Positions 18,814-27,908 of a stretch of DNA of 64,000 nucleotides are shown here, piece by piece (the stretch's first letter is position 1; every line of letters begins with the position of its first letter). The notes under the pieces are model-generated. The model did no database searches. It saw only the letters and a list, made by a program, of their open reading frames with translations, and was not told the DNA's origin. The position numbers were made by a program, and so were the translations under genes. The stretch spans positions 1,922,001 to 1,986,000 of the forward strand of contig NZ_JAUCEN010000002.1 in the NCBI RefSeq assembly GCF_030348945.1, read 5' to 3'. The stretch comes from Peribacillus sp. ACCC06369. Lineage in GTDB: Bacteria; Bacillota; Bacilli; Bacillales; DSM-1321.

Positions 18814-18842
18814 ATTATACGATTCTTATATGAGGTTGTGAA
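18814..18842 (-). promoter_or_regulatory. Sigma-A promoter of the structured RNA
   Basis: On the minus strand TTCACA, 17 bases, TATAAT. The -10 is perfect and the -35 differs from TTGACA by one base. Transcription would begin about 10 bases before the first stem of the RNA. Confidence 0.7.
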
Positions 18843-18976
18843 CCGAAGAATAAAAGATTGAAAATGTGATTGTCAAATACAGATATTACTTAATGAAATA
18901 TTTACTGTAATAACTAAAGGAAAACCTTGGTTGGATTGATGAAATGGAATAGTCTGCAATTCGAAAGCAAGGAGAC

Positions 18977-19001
18977 TAAAAAAAGCGTCCTCGGACGCAT
19001 A
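18977..19001 (-). terminator. Terminator of the small DUF2642-like gene
   Basis: Minus strand GCGTCC-GA-GGACGC followed by seven T, 20 bases after the stop of the small gene. Confidence 0.85.
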
Positions 19002-19020
19002 TATTTGCCAACCCGTTCAC

Positions 19021-19215
19021 TCAATGAAATAAAAAACCGATATGATGTTTTAAATCGCCGATTGACAGTTGCTGGTGATTAGCGACTCCCGTTAGTTTTC
19101 CCTTAAAGGATTCATTTATTGGTACGGCAGTTATTGTTTTTCCTAAATTCATCAGTAAATGGTCAAAGAAAACTGGTTCTGTAGGAATTGTATAAGTTGG
19201 TGATGAACTTTTCAT
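19021..19215 (-). CDS. Small DUF2642-like protein
   Basis: A 64-residue protein. PVFFDHLLMNLGKTITAV...KGKLTGV...LSIGDLKHHI follows the pattern of DUF2642 proteins (small SH3-like beta proteins, several spore-associated in Bacillus). Only the C-terminal residues diverge. The intrinsic terminator right after it supports a real gene, but no good ribosome site is visible before the ATG, so the start or expression is uncertain. Confidence 0.5.
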   Translation of the reverse strand: MKSSSPTYTIPTEPVFFDHLLMNLGKTITAVPINESFKGKLTGVANHQQLSIGDLKHHIGFLFH

Positions 19216-19528
19216 CGTTTTCGGAAAGTTGCTATATAGGAATAATGTCCAGGAGACGGTATCCTGGTTTCATAACGATCATATTGCATGAATCATTTCA
19301 CTCCTTTACTAATGTAAGGTATGCTTTATTAATAGGTTGACACAAATTTATATCTTTTGGATAAGGCAAATCATCAAAAAACAATACTAAAAAGCACAAA
19401 CCAAAATGATTTGTACCTAATATGTATCAGGGAATACAGGCCTGAACTGAACGAATTGAATCTAATTAATGTATTATTGCTTGTCATTAATTTATTCATT
19501 GCCGCAATTGAAACCCTAGTGATGGATA
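19216..19528. other. Gene-free stretch
   Basis: AT-rich; one open frame on the plus strand has no ribosome site and no recognisable features. I see nothing else. Confidence 0.4.
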
Positions 19529-20167
19529 TTAATCGTATATTTTAATGGCTTGAACCACTTTTCCTAAAATTCGGACTCTATCATTTTTGATGTTATAGGT
19601 TTTTTCTTCATAAAAAGGATCCGTGCTGCAGGGCATGAGTGTGATATTTTCTTCATTAATATTCACTTTTTTGACTGTGGCATCGTGACCATTTACCATA
19701 ACCACACCAATTTTTCCGCTTTCGACGTAGGTTGTTTTTTCAACAAGGATCAATGATCCGTCACTGAATTCTTTGTTCATGCTGTTGCCTTTCACTCTAA
19801 GGAAAAAATACTCTTCATTCGATTTTAGCATGGAATTTAATGTCGGCATATACGCTTCTATATATTCGTTGGTGAAATTAGGCTCTCCAGCAGGGATATT
19901 TCCGTAGACACCAATTAATCTTACATTCTTTTCATTTAAAAATTCCATTGTAGGATTGTTTCTAACGATTGGTGCTCCTTCAATAAGGTGGGACAGCGGG
20001 ATTTCAAAGCATGAGGACATCATGCTCAATTTATCCATTAAAGGTTTATTCCGTCCGGATTCCCAAGCTGATACTGCCGTTGGGGCCACTTTTAATATAT
20101 TTGCCAAATCTTCTTGTGTCATTTTTCTTTCTTTTCTTAACATTTTAATACGTTCACCAATGTGCAT
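19529..20167 (-). CDS. Phage-type CI/LexA-like repressor (XRE + S24 peptidase)
   Basis: A 212-residue repressor with an N-terminal XRE helix-turn-helix (about 5-60, with MTQEDLANILKVAPTAVSAW) and a C-terminal S24 domain with catalytic Ser129 in KGNSM and Lys166 in DATVKKV. Ala93-Gly94 in GNIPAGEP is a possible autocleavage site, so RecA-triggered induction is likely, as in LexA and lambda CI. It is divergent from a Cro-like gene across paired operators. Probably the immunity region of a decayed prophage. Confidence 0.9.
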   Translation of the reverse strand: MHIGERIKMLRKERKMTQEDLANILKVAPTAVSAWESGRNKPLMDKLSMMSSCFEIPLSHLIEGAPIVRNNPTMEFLNEKNVRLIGVYGNIPAGEPNFTNEYIEAYMPTLNSMLKSNEEYFFLRVKGNSMNKEFSDGSLILVEKTTYVESGKIGVVMVNGHDATVKKVNINEENITLMPCSTDPFYEEKTYNIKNDRVRILGKVVQAIKIYD

Positions 20168-20189
20168 ATTTCTTCACCTCTAACTTGAA

Positions 20190-20276
20190 TATACACTATG
20201 AGTGAAAGTGAGTAAACTTGAAGTGCGTGAATTTTACAAAAATTTGTTGAAAACTATACTTCAAGTGTGATATCAT
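20190..20276. promoter_or_regulatory. Divergent CI/Cro promoters with paired operators
   Basis: ACTTGAAGT (20216-20224) and its reverse complement ACTTCAAGT (20258-20266) lie 42 bp centre to centre, four helical turns. Leftward: TTTACT, 17 bases, TATATT, with the first operator touching the -35. Rightward: TTGAAA, 18 bases, TATCAT, with the second operator inside the spacer. A weaker half copy AACTTGAAT lies at 20182. This is the layout of a phage genetic switch. Confidence 0.65.
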
Positions 20277-20301
20277 TTTTTTAGACAGGTGGTGACAAGA
20301 T

Positions 20302-20526
20302 ATGACAAACGTTAAGTTCACACTTAAACAAGCGAGGAAGTATAAAGGATTAACTCAAGACGAAATGGCTAAAGTGCTAAAGATGGCCAAGAGAACCTAC
20401 ATTGATTATGAACAATATAAGATTCCTTTGCGAATTGATAAGGCGTATATGTTCGCTGAATGTGTAGGATTCTCGATCGACGATATCATTTTTTTTGACC
20501 CTGACCTACACTTCAAATGTAGTTGA
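20302..20526 (+). CDS. Cro-like XRE helix-turn-helix protein
   Basis: A 74-residue protein made almost entirely of an XRE helix-turn-helix (FTLKQARKYKGLTQDEMAKV, then TYIDYEQYKIPLRIDKAYMF). It is transcribed away from the CI-like repressor, the position of Cro in temperate phages. GGTGGTGACAAGAT precedes the ATG. Another ACTTCAA-type element lies at its very 3' end. Confidence 0.82.
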   Translation: MTNVKFTLKQARKYKGLTQDEMAKVLKMAKRTYIDYEQYKIPLRIDKAYMFAECVGFSIDDIIFFDPDLHFKCS

Positions 20527-20558
20527 AGATTTAAAGGTTATCAGCTTCCGTTACTAGT

Positions 20559-20996
20559 GTGACCATTCCTGGGTTGAAAAATTTAATCAATAGCACTGAT
20601 CTGCCAAGGGACAAAATTCATGATTATGATGATTTAAGTGAGGATGGAAAGAGGGTGAAAAAAGTGGAAAGGGAAATTAGGTCCTCTGAAGTTGCAGTAG
20701 GAGCTACCGTTAGCACCTTTGCGATTTGAAAGGAAATTCGTGGAGAGTTCATTGATGATATTATCGTTCACGACGGTGTATTCAAATTGTTCAATCGAAT
20801 GGACGAGCTTTTAAATGAAATTAATTTTCCCGTTCTCAGGGTTAATTACGGGTATGTGGGAGGAGGGGGCTTAAAGGAGTTTTTAACAAAAAAAAGTCGC
20901 TTGCATGTAAACTCCCAATCGGAACATGATGGTGGTGATTTTGATGGAAATGCAATTTCGATGGGGGACCCAATTGTAATGGGGAAATTTTATTGA
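20559..20996 (+). pseudogene. Unrecognised phage-region gene with in-frame stop
   Basis: One reading frame runs from a GTG through TIPGLKNLINSTDLPRDKIH and ends at TGA (20727-20729), then continues in the same frame with KEIRGEFIDDIIVHDGVFKL. The continuation argues for one gene interrupted by a nonsense mutation. I do not recognise the family. It follows the Cro-like gene on the same strand. Confidence 0.45.
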
Positions 20997-21074
20997 TGAA
21001 GAATCATGATTAGGGGCAATTGGACAGTGGCACATTCGAAGGGGAATTTTATAAGGATGTTCATAAAAAAAGTC

Positions 21075-21117
21075 AAGCCCTCTATCCCATGCAGGAGAAG
21101 GGCTTGTTCTATTTTTT
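21075..21117 (+). terminator. Hairpin terminator after the phage-region pseudogene
   Basis: AAGCCCT and AGGGCTT pair around a loop of about 16 bases, followed by GTTCTATTTTTT. Confidence 0.65.
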
Positions 21118-21177
21118 GTATTTATATAACAATCGCTGTTAAGTATTTCCTTCATAATTTGTTCTGGAGCCCAATTA

Positions 21178-21545
21178 TCCTATTGGGATTTTTCCCTTAA
21201 CCTGCTTTAATGTCGCTACTATAAGAAAGCTAACAATCACTAATAAGAAGCATGCACTCACCTTTCCTAGATGACCGATACTCCATGCATTGGATTGGTT
21301 TGGATATTCCCACGCTCCAAAGAATGTTGCGATATTTTCGGCTATCGATAAAAAAAATCCGATGAGCAAAATAAAGTGCGAGTGGCATACGGTAACGAGT
21401 TCCATCAACCTCGTATGTGCCCCATGATTGCCAAAAAACGATAATATCAAGTCCAGATAAACACCAATGAACGTCAATCCAATAATGTGGGTGAAGAAAT
21501 TCAAACGCAGCTGCAGAGGTACTACTAGAAAAAACGGTGGCCACT
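21178..21545 (-). pseudogene. DUF817 membrane protein, C-terminal half
   Basis: Two minus-strand frames together restore the C-terminal half of a DUF817 protein: NFFTH in one, then SGLDIIVFWQSWGTYEVDG and RYRMPLAL in the next, then IGFFLSIAENIATFFGAWEY and LGKVSACFLLVIVSF back in the first. So at least two frameshifts. The N-terminal half is nearby on the opposite strand; see the finding on an inversion. Confidence 0.75.
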
Positions 21546-21644
21546 TAACCAGTTCAACCTTTAACCTCCTCCATGTCTGGCAAAGATAACTGACTATACT
21601 CCTTACATGAATCCGCTAAACAAAGGCACTCCAAAAATTTTGAA

Positions 21645-21965
21645 ATGTCCTCCCTCTGGATAAGAGTTACTTATGAATTTAACCATTCAACAATGGAGGC
21701 ACAAATCCTGAGATCACTAAAACCACTCGTTCATTTTGGTTGGGAGCAGGCCCTATCATGTTTGTTTCCTGTAGTTATTTTTGCCTCTTTGGCTTTTACA
21801 AAAATCATGCCACTTCCCTTCCTGCCATGGTATGACTGGCTGATCATCATCTGCCTTCTGATGCAGTGGCGGATGGTGCGTTCCGGGCTTGAAACAAGGG
21901 ATGAGCCAAAGGTTATCACATTTCTCCACCTTATTTGGGCTTGCCCTTGAGCCAGCATCACTTCA
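21645..21965 (+). pseudogene. DUF817 membrane protein, N-terminal half, inverted
   Basis: Reads HFGWEQALSCLFPVVIFASL, PWYDWLIIICLLMQWRMVR and SGLETRDEPKVITFLHLI, the N-terminal half of DUF817 proteins. It lies on the plus strand, whereas the C-terminal half is on the minus strand to its left. A frameshift near 21940 precedes GLALEP and a stop. About 45 central residues of the family are missing. Confidence 0.75.
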
Positions 21966-22604
21966 ATTATAATTGCCACGTTATTCACCACAGACTATTA
22001 AGTCATTTTCTGATTTTAAATCTAAGTAATCGGATTGCTTTTTACTTTTATGTATGTTTCATTCATTCTCTATCGATCATTGGTTTGTTTGATAATATGT
22101 CTTTAAAGTATAAAAAGGTATCTTCAAAATGGAAATACGATTCCTACATAATATCTTATAATTACAAATGTAGTAAGTAACTATTAGTTAAACTTCCAGC
22201 TAATATAAAGCGTTTACATGTAATGAGCAATCAATAAGTGACAACTTTCATAGGAACTAATGGTGAAGATGCCGAGTGGAATATTTATTTGAAAACAAAA
22301 TGTCAAAGTATTAAAAGGAGTCTTCATAAAATAACATTGGTTAAAATGTATTGTCCTGTAATAACTTTATATAAAAGTAAAATAGAAAATTGAACTAGAT
22401 CCATATATGGCTTGCCACCCAAGGGAATATTACATTTTGAGTAGAGGACTTTTAAAAGTTCTTTAACTGAATTATTATAAGGTTATTAGCTATTTTAAAA
22501 GCCCAGATTTTCTCATTGTTTAGCATATTCTATCCTTATAAGGTGAACAAGTGTAAACCAATTGTATATCATTAAATTTCTGAATTTTAAAATAATTAAC
22601 TTTA
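21966..22604. other. Gene-free, very AT-rich stretch
   Basis: No coding sequence that I can support and no clear repeat or terminator. Confidence 0.4.
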
Positions 22605-22832
22605 CCGGAGTTTGTTCAAAATGAGAGAATACAGAGAGCTGCGACCTTACTCAAAACAACAGATTTATCCATTAAAGATATTTCGGAAGAAACCGGCTTT
22701 AAAAATATTCACTATTTTACTCGTGTTTTTACTACCGCAATGGGTTCTTCGCCTGGGCGTTTTCGCTCTCTCTATATAGACTTAAAAGCAACTACCTATA
22801 CAGAGGGGCAGGTGCAAAAACAATTACTATAG
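22605..22832 (+). pseudogene. AraC-family regulator, C-terminal fragment
   Basis: The frame reads VQNERIQRAATLLKTTDLSI, then KDISEETGFKNIHYFTRVF and MGSSPGRFRSLY to a stop. This is the second half of an AraC-type double helix-turn-helix domain. The ligand domain and any start are absent, so it is a remnant. The 335 bases after it contain no intact gene. Confidence 0.7.
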
Positions 22833-23167
22833 TATAGAACCATAATTCTAATAAAGGAAAATTAACAGGAATGTTTCACCTTGTTAATGGCCAAGTGGCA
22901 ACAGATGCTGAAATTGACTTTGCAATGGGGCCAAAAGATGTAATAAGAGGGTTCCTTTAAAAGGATACACGGGGTCAACACATTAAATAGTAATGCAAAA
23001 TCCAGTACTGTTCGATTTATCGAGGGGAAATCTAGTTGTAAAAAATGCCTTACTTAGGGTTAAAAAGTAACGTATAGAGTAGATGAAAAGTTCTAACTCT
23101 AAAGTAATCCTATTTATGCTAGCGCCAGGGTAACGAAATCAAATATTAACTATGGAGGGTATTTATA

Positions 23168-23557
23168 ATGCCACTAATCAGATTTGATTTAATCGAAGGG
23201 CGAGATAAGAATTCTTTAAGAAAGCTATTGGATGCTGCTCACCGGGCAGTTGTTAAAGCTTTCGATGTACCCGAAAAAGATCGATATCAAATAGTTCATC
23301 AGCATCCAGCTCATGAATTAATAATAGAAGATACCGGGTTAGGTTTTAAGAGAAGTAAGAACTTAGTAGTAATAAGTGTAACTAGTAAACAAAGAAGGGA
23401 AGATCAGAAGCAATATTTTTATAAAGTTTTGGTTCAAGAGTTGGGAGAAAATTGTGGAATAGAACCAAATGATATTATGGTTTCAATTGTTACCAATGGG
23501 GATGCTGATTGGAGTTTTGGACTAGGGGAAGCCCAATTTTTAAATGGTAAATTATAA
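23168..23557 (+). CDS. Tautomerase-family protein
   Basis: A 129-residue member of the 4-oxalocrotonate tautomerase superfamily. Pro2 right after the initiator Met ([11 protein letters not shown]) is the catalytic base of the family. At about twice the length of the 60-residue enzymes it is a fused beta-alpha-beta pair, like the YrdN/YusQ type. TATGGAGGGTATTTATA precedes the ATG. It is an isolated gene in debris; the physiological substrate is unknown. Confidence 0.85.
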   Translation: MPLIRFDLIEGRDKNSLRKLLDAAHRAVVKAFDVPEKDRYQIVHQHPAHELIIEDTGLGFKRSKNLVVISVTSKQRREDQKQYFYKVLVQELGENCGIEPNDIMVSIVTNGDADWSFGLGEAQFLNGKL

Positions 23558-23946
23558 ATGAAATTCTCTTAAAAAGGATGGCGGGGTCGCGTGGAAATCT
23601 AACCCACCAGAAACTACACGATCCTCTCACGCGGTTTTAATGTTTGGGAGCCAGGTAAATTCACGTAGGCATCAACCTAAATAGAATTTTCACAAGGCGT
23701 ACTCCATGAACAGCTTCATAAATGAAAAAGCCTGTATATTAGATGAGTTCAAGGAAATCTTCATACTTTATCTCTATGTTAATGAATTTTCTTCTAGTTT
23801 TTTTCTCCCATCTTTTATGAATTCAGCAGGTAATGGCATGCGATAGTACAAATATAAACTAATGAATGCTATAGAAGACCTGTAAAGGAGGGCATTGATA
23901 ATAGGCGAATTCGAAAAAATCCATAGGATATAGGGGGAGATAGCAA
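23558..23946. other. Gene-free stretch before the lipase gene
   Basis: No gene. CGCGTG (from 23589) and CACGCG (to 23633) could pair around a long loop, followed by TTTTAA, a weak terminator candidate for the tautomerase gene. Confidence 0.35.
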
Positions 23947-25539
23947 TTGAAAAAGAAAGTAATCAATTATGTCGTTTTTCTTGTCCTCATTCTTACCATA
24001 TTAATAATGGCTAAGCCTAACATTTCCTCAGCAGGAAAATTGAAGCCGCCATCCGAAACTTTCAACCCAGGGGATTGGTTTTTGGGAAGTATCCCTCCCA
24101 ATCTTGACACAAATAGACCTCCGATCGTTTTTGTCCAAGGGAAAAATGGCAGTTCAACCAGCTGGTACGGTGAAACAGACTATCATGGTGTCAATGATAT
24201 GTATACCAAAGCATATGAAGCCGGTTACCAAACGGTTTTTGTTCAGCTTTATGATTCAGCTGGAAATGGATCAGCGAGCCAATATGCTAATGGAAGGCTG
24301 TTAGCTCAAATGCTTGCAGAAATCAGTAACCATTTCGGCGGCGAAAAAGTAAATATAATAGCCCACAGTAAAGGGGGGCCAGACACCCAAGCGGCTCTAG
24401 TACACTATGGAGCGCACCAATATGTCGGAAGGGTCATCACTTTAGCGTCCCCTCATCACGGTTCTAACCTAGCTGATTTGGCTTATAGCTGGTATGCGGG
24501 CTGGCTTGGTTCCCTATTGGGTCAGAAAGATGAAGGAACTTATTCTTTACAAGTTGGTAAAATGGCGGAATTTCGATCTGTCACGGATAACCATGTTAAC
24601 TCCCGTAAAAATATGTATTTCACCGTGGCCGGTATGAATAGGGGGCCGGTTCTTTCAGCTTTATCAATGGGTGGACAATATTTATCTTCATATGGAGAAA
24701 ATGATGGTCTAGTGAATGTTTGGAGTACAAAAATACCCTACGCATCACATTTATTTACGGATCCCAACTATGATCACGACAATATTCGAGTAGGTTCAGC
24801 AGTATTTTCAAGAATTGAACCCTATTTAAGAAGCAATTCTACTGCTGGGATTCCTGGTTTAAATGTCAATTATAAAGAACGGGTTGAAGATGATGTCATC
24901 ACAACCGCACTCTCTCAAACCGTCCTGGGAGATGTCCTGCAACAAAATGTCTGGAACGAAAAAAGTTTCCATGTAAATGAAGCAGCCCCAGGTAATATAA
25001 CCATATATACAGCTTCAAATGATGTCGAGGTCGAATTAATTTCTCCTTCCAATAAAAAGTATGCACCTTCCTTAAAAGTTCATTCTGCAAAAAATGAAAC
25101 TTCCTTTTTTAATGGTGCCACCATCCAAACATTTATTAGAAATAACCTAGAAATTGGTGACTGGAGAGTTCGACTGAAGACTAAATCGCCAAAAGACGCA
25201 TACCTGTTCACAGCACATTTTAACGAAAAGAATCCCATTACATTAAGTATGGCCGGAAAAGTTAAGCAAAAAGATGCAAAATTTTTAATAAAGAATCCAA
25301 TGAATGATAACAAAAGGCCAATCAGCACAACATTTTCGGTTCATCTAATAGATGAAAACGGTAATGAAATTCGTGAAAAAAGCTCCATTAAGGTAATGGA
25401 CGCCGAAAATTTTTCTGGTACTCTTCCAGAAGTACCTAAATCAGGTGTTTATAATGTAACGATTGATGTCAAGGAAAAAAATGTGAATGGTACTGAAAGA
25501 ACCCGTACATTGATTCGTTCGGTCTATATAGAAAAATAG
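23947..25539 (+). CDS. Secreted lipase/esterase with C-terminal beta domains
   Basis: A 530-residue exported alpha/beta hydrolase. It has a signal peptide (basic KKK, then hydrophobic core, about residues 1-29), a catalytic domain to about 290 with FVQGKNGSSTSWY and nucleophile Ser141 in IIAHSKGGPDTQ, and PHHGSNLADLA as in triacylglycerol lipases. The C-terminal 230 residues look like two beta-sandwich domains. TTG is the start, with GGGGGAG ahead. Extracellular PHA depolymerases also have an AHSxGG box, so that alternative is open. It has its own terminator. Confidence 0.82.
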   Translation: MKKKVINYVVFLVLILTILIMAKPNISSAGKLKPPSETFNPGDWFLGSIPPNLDTNRPPIVFVQGKNGSSTSWYGETDYHGVNDMYTKAYEAGYQTVFVQLYDSAGNGSASQYANGRLLAQMLAEISNHFGGEKVNIIAHSKGGPDTQAALVHYGAHQYVGRVITLASPHHGSNLADLAYSWYAGWLGSLLGQKDEGTYSLQVGKMAEFRSVTDNHVNSRKNMYFTVAGMNRGPVLSALSMGGQYLSSYGENDGLVNVWSTKIPYASHLFTDPNYDHDNIRVGSAVFSRIEPYLRSNSTAGIPGLNVNYKERVEDDVITTALSQTVLGDVLQQNVWNEKSFHVNEAAPGNITIYTASNDVEVELISPSNKKYAPSLKVHSAKNETSFFNGATIQTFIRNNLEIGDWRVRLKTKSPKDAYLFTAHFNEKNPITLSMAGKVKQKDAKFLIKNPMNDNKRPISTTFSVHLIDENGNEIREKSSIKVMDAENFSGTLPEVPKSGVYNVTIDVKEKNVNGTERTRTLIRSVYIEK

Positions 25540-25555
25540 TAAAAATGATTAGAAA

Positions 25556-25586
25556 AGACCTTCTCTTAATTGAGAGGTTTTTTTTT
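25556..25586 (+). terminator. Terminator of the lipase gene
   Basis: ACCTTCTC-TTAATT-GAGAGGT followed by eight or more T. Confidence 0.9.
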
Positions 25587-25740
25587 GGGGTGAAATGTAT
25601 TGAAATGATTCAGCAAAAGGAAACAGCCAGGCCGTATTTCATATTGGTACTAAGTGAGCGGTTGATCGAAGGGTATTTAGCAAGTCAAATCCCCCTGCAA
25701 CAAAAAAGATTCATGAAATCCAACGAGTGCCATCTAGGGT

Positions 25741-26028
25741 CTAATCCGTCTTTTGATAAGATTCCCTATAAGATAAAATACCAGTTTTGAGTGCAGAATA
25801 ATTGCCAATGCTTGCATAGCCATAAAACCAGCCCATGAAAATTCCTGCAACCAAATGATGACGGTGGCTAATGAAAATGGAAATGAATAAGCCAATACCC
25901 AAAGCGATGGTAGGGATGAATTTTGGTGGAATATGAAAAATGACCTTAATAAGTTGAGTAAGAATCATGATGGTAGGAATGGCTATCACTGCATCCCAAA
26001 AGTTTGTATGGATGGTTGGGTAGTCCAT
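25741..26028 (-). CDS. Small holin-like membrane protein
   Basis: A 95-residue protein with three hydrophobic segments (about 12-32, 38-54 and 60-78) and a short charged tail. That is the size and topology of class I/II holins, and lysis-type genes are nearby. I do not recognise the family by sequence, so holin is only a suggestion. AAGGTGGTGACATT precedes the ATG. Confidence 0.6.
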   Translation of the reverse strand: MDYPTIHTNFWDAVIAIPTIMILTQLIKVIFHIPPKFIPTIALGIGLFISIFISHRHHLVAGIFMGWFYGYASIGNYSALKTGILSYRESYQKTD

Positions 26029-26146
26029 AATGTCACCACCTTAATTTAGAAGTTTTATAAAATTAATTTTTACCAATTATAAAAGGTTTATACCATAGTA
26101 ATTCAAAAGTTTATGCAAATGGTTATGAAGATTTTCAGCTTCAATT

Positions 26147-26191
26147 AAAAAGCCATCAATCCATTGAATATTAATTGGTTTGATGGCTTTT
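26147..26191. terminator. Strong symmetric hairpin
   Basis: AAAAGCCATCAA and TTTGATGGCTTTT pair over 12 bases with A- and T-runs on both sides. No gene ends directly at it on either strand, so it may be a relic. Confidence 0.7.
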
Positions 26192-26364
26192 ACTAGAGAG
26201 TGAGAATGATTAATCCAAATTGAAGCCGTACTTTGTAAGTTATCACCTTATTGATAATAGTGAAAACAATTAATAACATTTTTTTTGCTGGACAAGCTGT
26301 AAAGTTTCTCATAGTTTAGAATACGATAAGAATGAAGATATCCAACTAATAATGGGAGGTTCTA

Positions 26365-26977
26365 ATGAGCGAGGAATCGTTTATTAAGGAAATTGCTCCT
26401 TATGCCCAAAAAATTCAATAGGAATTTAAAATTTTACCTTCTGTTGTCATTGCACAAGCTTGTTTGGAGAGTGGTTATGGGACAAGCTTATTAGCAAATC
26501 AAGGGAAAAATATATTCGTACAAAAGGTGACTATAAAGGAGAATCTGTCATTATTCAAACAATCGAATAAGTCAACGATACGCCTGTTCAAGTATGGTCC
26601 AAATTCAGAAGATATCCAACATGGGCAGAAAGTTTACAAGATCTTGCCAATCTATATGTAAAGGGGACTTCATGGAATAGAAGTTTGTATACAGCTGTCA
26701 TTAGTAAAAAAGATTACAAAAAGGCACTTCAAGCAATATTCGATGCGGGCTACGCCTCGGACCCGAAATATATAGAAAAACTGGTGAATCTAATCGAAAC
26801 AAGTGATTTAACTAAATATGACGCAAGCAACGAAGAGGTCTATCATATAGTCAAAAAGGGGGAATCCGTCTCTGAACTTGCCAAAGCATATGGTTCTACA
26901 CAAGTGCAGATTCAACAGTGGAAGGGTTGGCCGATCTTAATCTCATTAAAGTGAACCAAAGATTAAGAGTGAAATGA
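26365..26977 (+). pseudogene. LysM-containing glucosaminidase, decayed
   Basis: It opens after GGGAGGT with MSEESFIKEIAPYAQKIQ, then TAG, then in frame EFKILPSVVIAQACLESGYG, the start of glucosaminidases (FlgJ/LytG-type glycan hydrolases). A frame change gives GIKGDYKGESVI and PTWAESLQDLANLYVKGTSW, with a further TAA between. The C-terminal LysM (YHIVKKGESVSELAKAYGS) ends as VNQRLRVK only after another frameshift. That tail nearly matches the VNQKLRVK of the LysM amidase 9 kb earlier, so both may come from one phage or sporulation lysis module. Confidence 0.8.
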
Positions 26978-26986
26978 ACTTTTAAC

Positions 26987-27018
26987 AGGGAGCGGGATTT
27001 TAACGCTCCCTTTTTTTA
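26987..27018 (+). terminator. Terminator of the glucosaminidase pseudogene
   Basis: GGGAGCG-GGATTTTAA-CGCTCCC followed by seven T. Confidence 0.9.
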
Positions 27019-27202
27019 TTTGAATGCGGGTTTCCTATTTTTCAAAATACATATATCCAGAAAGGCGTTAGTTTCCCTTTCATCCTGCATAAATGAGAAT
27101 GGATGTTAATAATCTTAAGAAAACTCGATTCTATCAAAAAAATATATCAAAACCTAGTCTTCCATATGCATAATAAGAGAATTCGAGACATAAATTAAAC
27201 AA

Positions 27203-27226
27203 ACAAAAAAAGCGCGGTTAGCGCTT
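27203..27226 (-). terminator. lexA terminator
   Basis: Minus strand AGCGC-TAACC-GCGCT followed by TTTTTTG, abutting the lexA stop. Confidence 0.88.
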
Positions 27227-27850
27227 TTAGTGTATTTGTCTATATAAGCCTATAACTTTTCCAAGTATCGAAACATCTCTTAAAATAATTGGTTCCATAT
27301 TCGAGTTCTCAGGCTGAAGCCTTATGTAATCCGGTTCCTTAAAGAATCGTTTTACAGTGGCTTCATCATCTTCCGTCATGGCCACGACGATATCTCCATT
27401 ATTGGCGCTGCTTTGTTGTTTCACGATGACATAATCTCCATCATGAATTCCTGCTTCGATCATACTTTCACCCATGATTTCCAGCATGAATACATGGTCA
27501 TCATGCGGAACCATGCTTTCGGGAAGCGGAAAGTATTCTTCTATGTTTTCGATGGCCGTTATCGGCATGCCCGCTGTTACTTTTCCAAGTAACGGAACGT
27601 TCACGACATTAACTTTGGGGATATTGTTCGCTTCCTCCAAATTCAGTATTTCAATGGCCCTCGGCTTGGTTGGGTCACGTCTTATCAGGCCTTTACTTTC
27701 CAGGCGGGATAAATGTCCGTGTACTGTTGAACTTGATGCAAGTCCAACTGCTTCACCAATCTCCCGTACGGAAGGTGGATACCCTTTTTGGCGGACCTCT
27801 TCTTTAATGAAATCAAGGATATCTTGCTGCCGTTTTGATAGTTTAGTCAT
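27227..27850 (-). CDS. lexA: LexA repressor
   Basis: SOS regulon repressor of 207 residues. N-terminal winged helix (about 1-65, with [20 protein letters not shown]), cleavage pair Ala93-Gly94 in VTAGMP, catalytic Ser129 in MGESM and Lys167 in EATVKRF. RecA filaments trigger self-cleavage after DNA damage. It is divergent from yneA, and three CGAAC/GTTCG-type boxes fill the space between them, so it controls itself and yneA as in B. subtilis. Length and motifs are normal. Confidence 0.97.
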   Translation of the reverse strand: MTKLSKRQQDILDFIKEEVRQKGYPPSVREIGEAVGLASSSTVHGHLSRLESKGLIRRDPTKPRAIEILNLEEANNIPKVNVVNVPLLGKVTAGMPITAIENIEEYFPLPESMVPHDDHVFMLEIMGESMIEAGIHDGDYVIVKQQSSANNGDIVVAMTEDDEATVKRFFKEPDYIRLQPENSNMEPIILRDVSILGKVIGLYRQIH

Positions 27851-27908
27851 ATGTGCACCTCTTCTCCAATGTTCTTTGCTACATTATAGCATGGCCCCCA
27901 ACTCTATA

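Noticed and set aside
19357..19545. A 62-codon plus-strand frame
   Set aside because: No ribosome site, no recognisable features, and it overlaps the end of the CI-like repressor gene on the other strand.
22833..23160. Coding-like stretches (MFHLVNGQVATDAEIDFAMG) before the tautomerase gene
   Set aside because: Short, without start or recognisable family; could be a remnant but cannot be supported.
25545..25790. An 81-codon plus-strand frame after the lipase gene
   Set aside because: It begins inside the lipase terminator hairpin and overlaps the end of the holin-like gene; no ribosome site is appropriate.
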